From positions 24,892,181 through 24,956,180 of the forward strand of contig NC_073303.1 in assembly GCF_027595985.1 (NCBI RefSeq): DNA of 64,000 nucleotides, read 5' to 3'. Below, piece after piece: positions 12,715 through 24,765 of this stretch (position 1 is the first letter of the stretch; each line of letters begins with the position of its first letter). Below the pieces are notes generated by a model. The model was not told the origin of the DNA, did no database searches, and saw nothing but the letters and a program-made list of their open reading frames with translations. Made by a program: the position numbers and the translations under genes. Source of the DNA: Sorex araneus (lineage: Eukaryota; Chordata; Mammalia; Eulipotyphla; Soricidae).

Positions 12715-12844
12715 TAGAATAATAATGTGGATGTTTTTATATTTACTCCTATCCTTTATTGTCTCTCATAGGTCTCATATGTTTGCTCTGTAGGTAAATT
12801 TTCAGTGGATCCCAGTTTTCTGGCTGTGTTTTTCAAGGTGATAA

Positions 12845-13015
12845 TTTTTTTAAATTTATTTTTATTAAAAAACACCACGATTTACAAAGTTGTTCATTTA
12901 GTGATCCAACACCATCCAAGTGTGACCCTCACTCCATCAACATCCCCATTTTCCCTCCTGTCCCCAACCTGCCCCCTTAGGCACATAATAAAATTTACTT
13001 TATATGACTTGTTCC
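12845..13015 (-). mobile_element. L1-like 3' end, diverged
   Basis: An antisense terminal segment: a T-rich start, then 'acgatttacaaagttgttcatttagtgatccaacaccatccaagtgtgaccctcactccatcaacatcccc'. It resembles the other L1 ends in layout but is clearly an older or different subfamily. Confidence 0.45.
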
Positions 13016-13285
13016 AACAAAACTTTAAGAATTTGCAAATAGAATGATCAGAAAACAAATCAGTAAGAGCCAATTTGTGATTGCTGTATGATTTTCACCT
13101 ATGTAAACATGAAAAATCAAATCCAGTAATACAATATAATAAAATTCTTCTTATTATTTACATAGTAAGTTTTCAACTTTGGAATCCAAGATATATTGTA
13201 TTAAATTTTATTTTATATTTGGATCTTATTATGGTAATAATCATTCTTTAATAAAAGATTTTTAAATAAAAGATTTTTATTAATT

Positions 13286-13521
13286 CTGTCACTGTCATCC
13301 CGTTGCTCATCGAATTGCTCGAGCAGGCACCAGTAACGTCTCCATTGTGAGACCTGTTGGCACAGTGGGTAAGGCTTTTGCCTTGCAAGCGGCTGACCCG
13401 GGTTCGATTTCTCCGTCCGTCTTGAAGAGCCCGGCAAGCTACCGAGAATATCTTGACCACATGGTAGAGCCTGGCAAGCTACCCAGGGCATATTCGATAT
13501 GCCAAAAACAGTAAGAACAAG
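13286..13521 (-). mobile_element. Type-2 SINE with internal inversion (twin-priming structure)
   Basis: The left part (13286-13353) is the SINE tail in antisense. The right part (about 13356-13521) is head plus body in sense. Read on the - strand this is an inverted 5' part followed by a normally oriented 3' part. A perfect 11-bp duplication, ttttattaatt, flanks the whole unit (13275-13285, 13522-13532), so it is one insertion event. Confidence 0.85.
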
Positions 13522-13947
13522 TTTTATTAATTACCTGTCATTGATAAAACTTTTAAAGAAATTCTGTGCTAATATACTTTGGAATTCATATGAAGTAGGT
13601 AACTTAAATATATGTTTTTCCCCGTACATTTTATATAAACACTGCTGTTTGCACGCTTGTTCATGATGATTTGTTACAGGCATTCAATATTCCAACACCA
13701 ATCCCACCACCATTGTCACCTTCCCTCCACCATTACTAGGTGATAATAATATTGCCTTCCAGTACTGTGTTTGTATCTCTGTCATCTCTTCATCTACCTG
13801 CCTCCGGGTCTTTTATTTATACCTTTTGTTTCTATCTCATGTTTAGTACATTGGTAGTTGGTCGGAAATTCTGAGCACGATGGTAACTAACTGTGAGGTT
13901 GCTGATCTTTATCTTGACTCCCATTTTAACAAGAATATCTCTGGTAT

Positions 13948-14206
13948 GGGCTGGGGTGATAGTACAGCGGGTAGGGTGTTTGCCTTGTACATGGCCGACC
14001 GGGTTCGATTCCTCCTGACCCCCCCCCCACCACCAGAGAGCCCAGCAAGCTACCCAGAGTATCTCCCCTGCACAGCAGAACCTGGCAAGCTACCCGTGTT
14101 GTATTTGATATGCCAAAAACAGTAACAACAAGTCTCACAATGGAGACAGAACTGGTAACCACTCGAGCAAATCAATGAGTAATGAGGAGACGGTGCTACA
14201 GTGATG
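13948..14206 (+). mobile_element. Type-2 SINE, full length
   Basis: Sense copy with a C-run insertion in the body (14020-14029), flanked by tctggtat at 13940-13947 and 14207-14214. Confidence 0.88.
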
Positions 14207-14897
14207 TCTGGTATTTCACTTGTATGTATGATGTTTGATATTTCAAGGATTTTTTTTATCTCATCTTGTTTGCTTTTGTTTTGATTATTTATGAGGGGTT
14301 GGGGATGGACAGTGGTTCTGGACACTGCTGACCTGTCCAAGGCTCCCTCTCCTCCATTCTGTGTTTGTCCCGTCTACTGTCTTTTTTTCTCCCAAGGAAA
14401 CTCTGTGTGCTGACCGTGTGTGTTTAGTATACATGCTTACAGCCCAGATGAATGCTTTGAATATCTGAGGACCTAATTTGCCTAATAGTAGCGGGCACAG
14501 CTTGTCCTGTTTCTTTTTCACTGCATATTACATTTTTAGGCTTCTTCCACATTGTTATGCAGTAACCTAATTAGATCGTTGTTATGTGGTAACCTTGGTT
14601 ACCACTCTTTAGGCTGTGCAGCTATTGCCTTTGACCTGTCCTTCTCCCTCCCTGGTCTTTCCACTCCAGGCTATAAAAAAAATGCAATGCTGTGAACACC
14701 AGTGAGTGCGATGTGTCACACTTTCTAGGACTGGAATGACTGAGAATCTAGTTTTAACTAATACTGATGAATGATTGTTCTCATTCACCTGTCTCACCCT
14801 CCAACAAAGCACAGAAGCCTCCTCTCTCCCCACGCACTGCCTTATACTCAACAGAACATAGCCATATGTGAAGCCCAGTTAAAAGTATCCTAGCCAG

Positions 14898-15018
14898 GAT
14901 AGGAGGAATAGTACAGGAATTAAGACATTTGCCTTGCATGCAGTCAACCCAAGTCCAATTCCTGGCATCAAGTGTAGTCCTTGAGCACCAACAAGGGTGA
15001 TTCCTGAGCATGGGAAGA
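14898..15018 (+). mobile_element. Old SOR-related SINE fragment
   Basis: Decayed head and half body ('gccttgcatgcagtcaacccaagtccaattcctggcatc'), followed by an AAGGAGGAGG purine run to about 15065. Confidence 0.65.
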
Positions 15019-15725
15019 AGAAGGAGGAGGAAAAGGAGGAGGAGGTGATGAAGGAGGAGGAGGTAACATTGTAGAAAATCTTCCTTCCCTTCTAATCCCT
15101 GGAGGCGATTGTCTCTATTAACTTCTGTCTCCAAGTTCTCTGGCAATTACTTTCATTGATCTAAATGATATTTTGAAAACTATGATGTTTGTTATGTTCT
15201 TGAAAAACAAATTTACTCCTATGCCCCTAATTTGTAAAATTTTAATCAATAAAGATTGAATAACTTACATACAAAGGGAGGTCCATAAAAATCACAGAGT
15301 ATCTATCCAATGGGACTCTGTGAACCAAAAGAAAATAGAGGGACATAGTACAAAACTTAGTGACATGAACAGGTCACCAAGAAGATTGTCCAACTGGATT
15401 ATTAAGATTTGAAAGAACTATACAGAGCATCGGGGATAGGCAACAGGTTAGCGAAAGCATAGCCTTGAAGCAAGTTTTGCAAGAAGCATAAAAGAAGTTT
15501 CACTAAAAGATAGGACAAACTTCCCAGCACTTGGCATTGAGTATGACACCTACTCATGGTGCTTACGATTGCCCTCTACTAGGTTAAGAAAAGTATATTT
15601 CCTCCGAACTCGCTAAAGGGTTTTGCACATTTTCAATAATAGATGAACATTTCATTTACATTGATCTGAATGTATATAGGTATCACTACCTTCATAATTA
15701 TGAGAGAGAGAGAGAGAGAGAGACA

Positions 15726-15904
15726 GGGGCTGGAGTGATAGCACAGCGGGTAGGGCATTTGCCTTGCACGCGGCCAACCTGGGTTCAAATCCTAGCATCC
15801 CATATGGTCCCCTGGGCACCACCAGGAGTAATTCCTGAGTGCAAAGCCAGGAGTAACCCCTGTGCATCGCCAGGTGTGACCCAAAAACCAAAAAAAAAAA
15901 AAAA
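15726..15904 (+). mobile_element. SOR-type SINE (type 1) inserted in a (GA)n tract
   Basis: A full-length, little-diverged copy with (GA)n directly on both sides (15701-15723 and 15904-15922). The duplicated target was therefore the microsatellite itself. Confidence 0.9.
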
Positions 15905-16570
15905 GAGAGAGAGAGAGAGAGACAGAGAAAGAGGGAGGAAAAAGGAAGAGAGAGGATTACAAAGACAGAGAAAAAGAGATCTCCCAAATTTGGGATAAAA
16001 AGGAAACATAATAAAGGAACAACAAATGTAGTCATTGGAACTAAAGATTTTGTCTATAGAATTAAACTTACATGAGGCGGAGTGGGGGGGGGGACATTGG
16101 GAGGGGTCCTTCGGAGGGAAGGGAGGGAAGTAGGCTCTTTAATAATAGGTGTGGTGTTGGAATGACATATGTGTGAAAAGTATGATTCACGTGATTGAGA
16201 ATTCTAGAGCTTCAACAAAAATGATTTTTAAAAATTACAATCCGGATTGCACCAGAGAAGTTGTCAGTTGAAAGAGACAGTTTTGGCTCTCTCTAGGTAG
16301 TAAAGCTCCCTCACTCTAAATCAGCTCTGATTGAAAACATTGGATGTGATGGATGGTTAAATCATTTAGTGTACTTTTAAGTTGAATTTACCTGGCTACA
16401 ATCCTCTGAGTGATACTGCTGTGAGCCCAAGCTCACCCAGGAATGCCAAGGCAGAGCACTCTCATATGAGTTAGGGTGAGTGAATTTGACTTCTTCCCTG
16501 CCTTTGTATGTCCACAGAGTCTTTGAGAATGATTATTAAGTTTTTAGGTGGCTGCTAATTTTGCTTTTTT

Positions 16571-16736
16571 TTTCTTTTTGGGTCACACCTGGCGATGCAC
16601 AGGGGTTACTCCTGGCTTTGCACTCAGGAATTACTCCTGGCGGTGCTCAGGGGACCATATGGGATGCTGGGAATCGAACTCGGGTCAGCTGCGTGCAAGG
16701 CAAACGCCCTACCCACTGTGCTATCGCTCCAGCCCC
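16571..16736 (-). mobile_element. SOR-type SINE (type 1)
   Basis: Full-length antisense copy with a 14-bp duplication, taattttgcttttt, at 16557-16570 and 16737-16750; young. Confidence 0.9.
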
Positions 16737-17236
16737 TAATTTTGCTTTTTAAAGGAATAACGTTTATCTATATGTGAAGGAATGTGAAATGGAGTCAAAA
16801 TTCAAATTTCAGCACCCATTTGTAAAATTTTATTGGAGAACATTCATTTGTTTATGAATTTTCTGTGGCTGATTTCTCTCTCCAACCACAAAGTTGGGCC
16901 ACCATCATATGACCCACCCAGATAAGAATATTTACTCCCAGCCTCTTTACATACAAGCCTTGATGCAAAACGTAGGTTCAATGGACACTTAGGTAATAAG
17001 CTGATAATGAAGGATGTATGTTCTGTTCTGTTCTGTGGACATTTACTGACCTTCAGAGAGACTCACTCACAGGTTAATGACAAGGGCAGCTTGAGGTGGG
17101 ACAGCATCGAGGGGTCAGGAGGAATCTAGTAGAGACCTCAGAGCCACACTGGTGACACCAGGGAAGACTTCCTGGATGTGGTGAGGCCTAAGCTGAGTCC
17201 TAGAGAGTAAGAAGGAAATGTCCACATAAAAGTGGG

Positions 17237-17411
17237 CACCGGGCCATAACAGTAGCACGGCAGGTAGGGCATTTGCCTTGCATGCAGCTGACCTAGGTTT
17301 GATATCTGGCATCCCATATAGTCCCTGAGCACCACCAGTAGTAATTTCTGAGTGCGGAGCCAGGAGTAAGCCCTGAGCATTGCCAGATGTGACCCCAAAA
17401 GCAAAGCAAAA
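17237..17411 (+). mobile_element. SOR-type SINE (type 1), older
   Basis: Sense copy with a complete block order and moderate divergence. A second, heavily decayed SINE-like stretch follows (17415-17535). Confidence 0.8.
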
Positions 17412-18123
17412 CAAATGGGGGTACCTTGGGAGATAATAATGGGGATAAGGTGCTTGCCTTGCTTGTCCTGGTTTAATCCCTGGTGCCACATGTGCATTCC
17501 TGGTATGACCCACCACCTCCCCACCTCAAAAAAAGAAAAAAAGTTGGGCAGGCTGGAAGTGGGAAAATTTGCAAGTGGTCGAAAGAATGTTCTAGGCAAA
17601 GAATGTTCTGTCTGGTGGCCAGACGGAACATGGCTTATTGCGGGAACTAGGAGATATTTATACTGTCGTTTGCATTGTGGGCTTCTTTGTAAACCAAGTT
17701 TAGTGTGCTCCAGAATAAATAATTGTCTCTAGCGGGTTCTTAGTGTAATAAGCGAGGAGGGGAGAAGGTCAGATCATTGGCTAAGTGGTTCATTCATTCA
17801 CTCACTCATTTATTTGGCGAATGTGGATTTGGCCCTATCTCAGTGCTGAACACTGGACCAAGTTTTGTAGCTAGAGAAAAATATGAGAAGGTCCCTGTTC
17901 TCAAGGAGCCCATGTTGAATGAAGGAAAGCCAGAAAAATGATAGATTCAGGTCAGAGGAGTGTTTTCCCTTGGGCCTCTAGGGACTCCAGGGCCTCCACT
18001 TCATTTCCAGCTGCTCTATTGCTTCTTCATCATATTCCCAGCTTCCTTTGTAGCTGTGCATGAATATATCACCACAAGGCTGCTGAAAAATCTCTGGGGA
18101 AACTTCTAGATGAAAGCTGAAGT

Positions 18124-18293
18124 TGGGGCTGGAGCGATAGTAGAGCGGGTAGAGCGTTTGCCTTGCACGCGGACCCAGGTTCGATTCCCAGCATCCCATA
18201 TGGTCCCCTGAGCACCGCCAGGAGTAATTCCTGAGTACAGAGCCAGGAGTAACCCCTGTGCATCGCCAGGTGTGACACAAAAGGAAAAACAAA
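18124..18293 (+). mobile_element. SOR-type SINE (type 1)
   Basis: A full-length sense copy with a short deletion in the head before the B box (cgcggacccaggttcg). A short duplication of about 7 bp (ctgaagt) flanks it. Confidence 0.88.
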
Positions 18294-19513
18294 ATCTGAA
18301 GTCATAAACATCACAGGTTTGTGAAAATAAACTGTCACATCAAATGAAGACACTTTATCCTTCTTGGCTCCCTTCAAATGGGATTATGGGGGTGGCACTA
18401 TGGGTCATCAACAGCCTTTCGTGTGATCATGAGATGATAAGTATCAGGACAAAACTGGTTTGCTGGCATGCTGTACCAAAATGGGAACTCCCTCCTCCAG
18501 GGCCTCCTAGGGAACAGTTTTATGTCCTTTTCATAAAAGTTCATGACTCTCAGTGGGGCTGGGGTGTCTGGGAAGGGAGCCTACTATTGGCACTCAGTGC
18601 TTAGAGGCCAGGATACTGGTAAAAACCCTGCCAATACTACCCAGAACAATCCACACAACAAATATCTGGCCCAAAGTGTCCACTAGAGTGAAGTTGGGAT
18701 ACTTTGGTGTAAGCCATTGTCAGTCAAATGAATTTCTGAAAGATACAGAGAATGTGAGTCTGACCAGAGAACCAGGAGTGAGAGAACCAGTCCAGCCAGC
18801 ACAGCACAGAGGTTCAGAGACCTGCTGGTTTCACTCATGCGACACTGTTAGGCTCTGCATTACTTCTGTTGGAAAGTGGCCTCAGTCCATCAGAGAAGGT
18901 GCCTTGGCCGGGGCGGGGTCGGGGGGAGGGGTGCCTATAAATCTAGCATTGTTACCGCCCAAGTACCTAGCCTGTGCTGAATACTCAGGGGGATTACTCC
19001 CTGGACATTTCCCAACAGTCCCACAAAGGTGCTCCTGTTAGTTCCACGGTTTCACAGTTTCACAGTTGTGAAAACTGAGGTCAGGAAGAGGAGCAGCATG
19101 CCGTTGTGAAAGAGTTACTGCGGAGGCTAACGGTCTTCATCTGCCATTCACGATGTGGCCCTAGTGTGTTTCATCTTTTTGGTGCTTGTAGGATAACATG
19201 GGGTTTGTCCTTTCAGCCTTGCCGCAGGGAACTTAGTTTACCTTAAAGCAATGTCCTTTCTATATGGACACAGGAAGACAGTTCATATTATGCTTTGCAT
19301 GCTGGGATCTGATTGATTCCAATAATATTTACTCCCGGGCATCTGCTTTCTCAACTCAGTTGCCCTTAGTTCCTAGCACCCCAAAAGCAGGGTCCTGACG
19401 AGGGATGGAATGGACCCAGGGCCAACCTGTGAGCTACCCTGGCATCAAAATGGGCCAGGGCAAAGCGCCGCAATACTTAACTCTAAGTGGAGAGCATGGT
19501 CATAGACAAATGC

Positions 19514-20320
19514 TGTCATGATCCAAAAGTAATGACGAGACTAGGACCCTGCTGGAGTTAGGAAGACTAACCTGGTCTGATGACTGTGGTCTGGAATATA
19601 TAGTGAATGTCCTCAGGAAGAACCAAACTTTAAGTCTACTATATCTCTTACTGTGCTCATACAGAATGACATTGCTAGAAATATTAGAAGTAAATTTACT
19701 ATAACTATTTAAGTGGATTACTAGCTGAGGAAGGAAGAAAGCGACACACCCTTGTTTGGACCCCACCCTTGAGCGGATCTCCTAGTAATCTGGAGTAATC
19801 TCCTTAGATGAGATTTTGTTAATCTCCTGCAGAAATGGTCTGACCCCTCTTTGTTGATTTGTTAATGTTCAACCCACATTTGTGTTACTGCCCTATGTGA
19901 TTGCTATATAAACTAAGACTGTAACCGAAAAGAGGAGAGAAGACACAGAAGGGCAGAGGCAAGACAGAAGGGGGCAGAGGCAAGACAGAAGCGGCAGAGG
20001 TAAGACAGAAGCAAGGAGAAGAGACAGAAGCAGAGAGAGAAGATACAGAAGCAAGAGAGAAGACACAGAAGCAGAGACAGAGAGGTTGGAAGAGACCAGA
20101 GGAGAGACTACAGAGACAGAGAGACAGACAGAAGAGAGCACAGCGGCACACACAGAAGCAGAGCACAAGGAGGAGCCGTCCCGATCCGGTCCATACACAG
20201 CAGCTCGAGAGCACCGAACGCGAGTGGCGTGAGCGAGAGAGCTGCACCAAAAGCCCGTGAACAACACAACACATCATCACACATCACCCCCCTTCCGCAC
20301 GCACGTCTTTGTAATTTTTT
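19514..20320 (+). mobile_element. Possible solo LTR of an endogenous retrovirus
   Basis: A repeat-free unit that starts TGTCATGATCC. It has an AT-rich 5' part, a TATA-like box (tgctatataaactaagactgtaaccg, about 19902-19927), then a purine-rich stretch of about 300 bases and a CA-rich end near 20320. The order (TG start, TATA box about 390 bases in, distinct downstream segment) is LTR-like. I saw no flanking coding remnants, primer-binding site or target duplication. The purine-rich part causes spurious antisense ORFs. Confidence 0.4.
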
Positions 20321-20589
20321 ACAGGTGCTCTCATTCCCAAGTTGTAAAAAAATAGCTACTTTAGTTCACTCCCACAGACCAGGTAAGAGGGAACACAAGC
20401 CATCATCAGTCTGTTAGTGGCATCTTCATGCTACAGCCCAATTAAGAGCAGTGTGTATCCTGGTGGGAAAAAACATAGACATGGCCCTTCTATCACTCTG
20501 ACTATGATAAGGAAGAATGACATGCTGCAGTATTTAAATGGATGTCTAGATTTGTTTTGCTTTGTTTTGTTTTAATTTTTTAATTTTTT

Positions 20590-20756
20590 AGTTTTTTTTG
20601 GGTCTCACCCAGCAATGCACAGGGGTTACTCCCGGCTCTGCACTCAGGAATTACTTCTGGCAGTGCTCAGGGGACCATGTGGGATGCTGGGAATCGAACC
20701 CAGATCATCCACATGCAAGGCAAACGCCCTACCTGCTGTGCTATTGCTCCAGCCCC
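20590..20756 (-). mobile_element. SOR-type SINE (type 1)
   Basis: Antisense copy. 'ctagatttgtttt' before it (from about 20547) is echoed by 'ctagatttgttt' after it (20757), consistent with a duplicated target. Confidence 0.87.
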
Positions 20757-20849
20757 TAGATTTGTTTGTTTTGATGGTTACTCCGGACTTGGTGTTGGGG
20801 GACTATGCTCAAGATTGAATCTTGTGTGCCGAGTATGTGCTGGTCCTCA

Positions 20850-21475
20850 TTTGTGGAATATAAAATCACATAATACGAGACTGACACCCAAGGACAGTAG
20901 AGACAAGGGCCAGGAATATTGCCCCATAGTTTGAAGCCTATCTCATGAGCTGGGGGAGAAGGCAAATGGAATAGAGAAGGGGTCACTAAGTCAATGATGG
21001 TTGGAGGTATCATTGGGGAAGGGAAATGCTGAAGTAGATAAAGGACCAAATGAGATAATCTCTCAGTATTTATCTTATAAATCATAATGTCCAAAAGTAG
21101 AGAGAAAGGGCTGGAGCGATAGCACAGCGGATAGGGCATTTGCCTTGCAAGTGGCCGACGCCGACCCAGGTTCGACTCCCAGCATCCCATATGGTCCCCT
21201 GAGCACCATCAGTAGTAATTCGTGAGTGCATGAGCCAGGAGTAACCCCTGTGCATTGCCGGGTGTGACCCAAAAACAAACAAACAAACAAACAACAAAAG
21301 TAGAGAGAGAGTATGGGGGAAATTATCTGCCATAGAGACAGGGGGAAGACTGAAAGGGAGGGGAATACTGGGGATATTAGTGGTGGAGAATGTGCACTGG
21401 TGGAGGGATGGGTGTTTGATCATTGTATGACTGAAACTGAAACATGAAAGTTTTATAACTGTATCTCACAGTGAT
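20850..21475 (+). mobile_element. L1 3' UTR, sense, interrupted by a SINE
   Basis: It reads 'catgagctgggggagaagg...tagagaaggggtcactaag...gataaaggaccaaatgagat', then, after a SINE at 21106-21294, continues to '...gggtgtttgatcattgtatgactgaaact...ctcacagtgattcaat'. The reverse complement of 26423-26890 has the same order of blocks and is joined to L1 ORF2, so this is an L1 3' UTR. Confidence 0.75.
21106..21294 (+). mobile_element. SOR-type SINE (type 1), nested in L1 3' UTR
   Basis: A full-length copy with a tandem 'gccgacgccgaccc' in the head and an (AAAC)n tail. The duplication caaaagtagagaga lies at 21092-21105 and 21295-21308. Confidence 0.9.
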
Positions 21476-21489
21476 TCAATCATCATCAT

Positions 21490-21746
21490 GATCATCATGA
21501 TCATCGAATTTCTCGAGTGGTCTCAGTAATGTCTCCGTTCATCCTAGCCCTGAGATTTTAGAAGCCTCTCTTTACTCACCCTTTCCAATGGTGCCGCACT
21601 GGAGGCTCTTTCAGGGTCAGGGGAATGAGACCCATCATTGTTACTGGTTTTGGCATATGAATACACCATGGGGAGTTTGTGAGGCTCTCCCATGTGGGCA
21701 AGAAACTCTTGGTAGCTTGTCAGGTTCTCCCAGAGGGAGAACTAAG
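21490..21746 (-). mobile_element. Diverged long type-2 SINE relative
   Basis: Type-2 landmarks in antisense (atcgaatttctcgagtgg, gtaatgtctcc, ttactggttttggcatatgaata, agcttgtcaggttctcccagaggg). There are about 80 extra bases between the 'gtctcc' and 'gagacc' halves, and no head. Either an older subfamily or a copy with an insertion. Confidence 0.55.
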
Positions 21747-22150
21747 CTATAAGATGTCGCTTCCAGGAGCTTGGTTTTATAGGCTCTGGATGTTGGCCAT
21801 TGGTGGGATTACACAGTGCCAGGGCAGTCCCTGGGTGTGACTGCCTAGCTACTGGAAAATGGTGAATCTGGGTGGAAGAGGCCCAGTCTGATCCTAGCAG
21901 GCTTGGAGGTCTCAGGCCCAGGTCCCACACACTTGGGTTCTTCTGCCGGTACCTTCATGCGTGAAGTTCATCCGAACGTGTGCAAAGGGGCCTTGAGAGA
22001 TTCAATAATTAAAAAAAAAAAACTAAAAATAAAATAAAATACCATTAAAAAAATAAAAAGGCTTTCTCGTCAAACCACACTGCAAATTAAAAAGAAAAAA
22101 AGTATGTGCTGCTCTTGCCCTTTGATCCATATCTGGCTCCAAGAGGAAAA

Positions 22151-22247
22151 CAGAGGAGGAACTGGGTATGTGGCTCAGCAGTAGAGTTTATGCCTCATAG
22201 TTATGTCACACCTTGGGTTGTGATTCCTGTTACAAGAAAAATAAAGG
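22151..22247 (+). mobile_element. Old tRNA-like SINE of another family
   Basis: 'tgggtatgtggctcagcagtagagtttatgcctcatagttatg...tgattcctg' followed by an A/G-rich tail. A-box- and B-box-like motifs, but none of the SOR body. Confidence 0.45.
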
Positions 22248-23625
22248 GGGGGTGGGGGAGAGAGGGATATGGGGAGGAAGAGTGGGAGAGAGGGAGAGGT
22301 AACAGAAACTACACAATCAGAATTAGAGGTGTATTATTATTTCCATTAGTCTGGGGAAAGATTTTTAAGTAAGTCTTATCTGAATTCAAAGAAGGGACAG
22401 GAATAAACTAGAACATTGAGACTCAGGAAGATTAGTAATTTGCCAAAGGAAACTGAGCTAATCATTTTAGGAACAAACATTTAAATCAGGGGAGTCTGAT
22501 TTCTAAATTATAGTAATTTTTTAACAATTCAACATATTTCCAGAAGATCAACTTTTCAAAGGAAGAATCACCCTAACACATAGTGGGCACTTGATATTAT
22601 CATTGAGTAAACAAATTTGAAATTTTTTTTAGGTGAACGGAGTAAATTATTAAAGGAACCATGCCATCATGTTTCACAAGGAGGAAAATTCTTGGTTCCA
22701 AACCTTGGAGAAAGATAACTATTGCATTTTGATGAGAAAGAAAATAAATGAATGACGGTATTGGTGAAAGAGGGATAAATAACAAAAAATCTACTTTATA
22801 GACATTATAGAGGGAGCAAGCAACAAGAATACATGTAATAAATAATAATCTCTTCATTCAGGCACCGACATGGTAAACACCTGTAGTTATGTCCAGTGTC
22901 AGAGCCACGTGGTCACAACGGCCTCTAGAGTGACCGACTTAGAGTGATGACCCAGGAATAATCCAGGCAGGAGGGACTGGGAGTGGCCACTGGAGGGACA
23001 GGAAAATCTGAAGCAAGGGACCGAGTACTGAGACTCACCAAGCACTTTCAGCACAAGAGCAAAGCAAAAAGACCTGGGAGATGGTGCCGAGGTGCTTGCC
23101 TTGTGGGGACAGAGATGGGGAGTCACGGACACTTGAGTGACGGTGCTGTGTGTAGACTGTGTACCTCCATACCCTAAACTGAAACTCTCTGGAAACCCTA
23201 TTGCCTAAACTCTTAAAGGGATCAGTAACAATAACAATGATCTGAGAGTGACTGCCTTGTGAGGACTTTGGACCTCAGTGCAGAGGCTGCCGGGAAAGGG
23301 CGAGAGCCCTTGCAGGCGCCTCTGAGTGAGCTCACCAGACATGGGGCTGATTCGTGGGCCCAGCCACACGCAGGGGGGTGGCGGGACATGACCAGGGTTG
23401 GTGGATTCCAGGCGGAGGGCTGGCGGGAACTGCCTTGCTCTCTGCTCCAGGGCGGCTCCCACGGCACTTCCTCCCTCCTTTGCATCATGCAAATACCCCG
23501 CTGGACGCAGTTTTCTGAGCTAGAGGGCTCCTAAGGCAGACAGCATCCCATGTTCCTTGTGCAAATCATTCTTCTCTTACCTAGTCTCCCTGTCCCCTCA
23601 CCAAAACACTGCCTGCCCCCATTCA

Positions 23626-23802
23626 CTGGAGCGATAGCACAGCGGTTGGGCGTTGGCCTTTCACGAAGTCGACCCGAGTTCAATTCCTCCGCCCCTCTCG
23701 GAGAGCCCGGCAAGCTACCGAGAGTATCGAGCCCGCGCGGCAGAGCCTGGCAAGCTACCCGTGCATATTGGATATGCCAAAAACAGTAACAATAAGTCTC
23801 TG
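23626..23802 (+). mobile_element. Type-2 SINE, 3'-truncated
   Basis: Head and body intact to 'acagtaacaataagtctc', then ends abruptly just at the gtctc motif. Confidence 0.85.
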
Positions 23803-24101
23803 GTCTATACCTGCTGGTTTACACCCGTCCGTCTACACTCGCGCCAGTTTATCTTCTGTGTCTCAGGGAAACACACCCAGGCCACACACGAGAGTAAACA
23901 GGTTTTCTTCCTGAACAAACAGATACACCCAGTGCTGAGCGTGGGGCTGCAGCCTCTCTCCCGACACGTGCGAGGCGCGGGCTCGAAAATAACTAAAGCT
24001 CCATGCAGTGATTCTACCAAGGCTGATTTATTCATCTTTCTGTGACTGGGCATTAAATTTGTTTTCAGGTTTTTGAATTTGGGGATATTGCAAATAGCAC
24101 T

Positions 24102-24344
24102 GGGCTGGAGCGATAGCACAGCGGTTGGGCGTTCGCCTTTCACGAGGCCGACCCGTGTTCGATTCCTCTGCCCCTCTTGGAGAGCCCGGCAAGCTACCGA
24201 GAGTATCCCCCCCACACGGCACAGCCTGGCAAGCTACCCGTGCGTATTGGATATGCCAAAAACAGTAATAATAAGTTTCTCAATGAGAGACGTTACTGGT
24301 GCCCACTTGAACAAATCGATGAGCAACGGGATGACAGTGACAGT
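24102..24344 (+). mobile_element. Type-2 SINE, full length
   Basis: Complete sense copy from 'ggctggagcgatagcacagcgg' to 'aacgggatgacagtgacagtg'. An older tRNA-like repeat (24357-24440) follows. Confidence 0.88.
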
Positions 24345-24727
24345 GAATATTTTCAGGCCAGGGATTGAGCTCAGAGATAGAGCCTCTGCTTCGCATGTAA
24401 GAGACCCTTCGCTTGGTCTCCAGAACCACAGAAACAAACCAACCCCCCAAATCCAGAAAAGAGTCTTCCTTTCCGAATGTCCCTCGCTCCCTTGCCAACA
24501 TCTCTCCTCCTCCCAGCACTGGAGTGGGAACTATCCCATCAGAGTCCCCTGCGTGGCCAGGTGCTTATTCCCCTCCCTAGTGCCCAAGCTGGGCTTCATT
24601 CTCTCTTGTCTCTAATACTTTTGCCCAAGGGCTACTGCTTCCTTATCCTTCGTGTCTGGGTCTCACATAGCCAGTGGCCCTGGTGGGGCAGTTCCTGGCC
24701 ACAGATCCCTCCTCCATCCCCTCCACA

Positions 24728-24728
<1 letters not shown>

Positions 24729-24764
<36 letters not shown>
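24729..24764. repeat. (CA)n microsatellite
   Basis: About 17 CA units. A (TG)n tract follows 200 bases later (24961-24999), giving an inverted CA/TG pair. Confidence 0.9.

Positions 24765-24765
<1 letters not shown>

Noticed and set aside
19885-20280. Two overlapping - strand ORFs of 124 and 131 codons rich in Leu, Ser and Cys
   Set aside because: They come from a purine-rich low-complexity tract and resemble a membrane protein only by composition.
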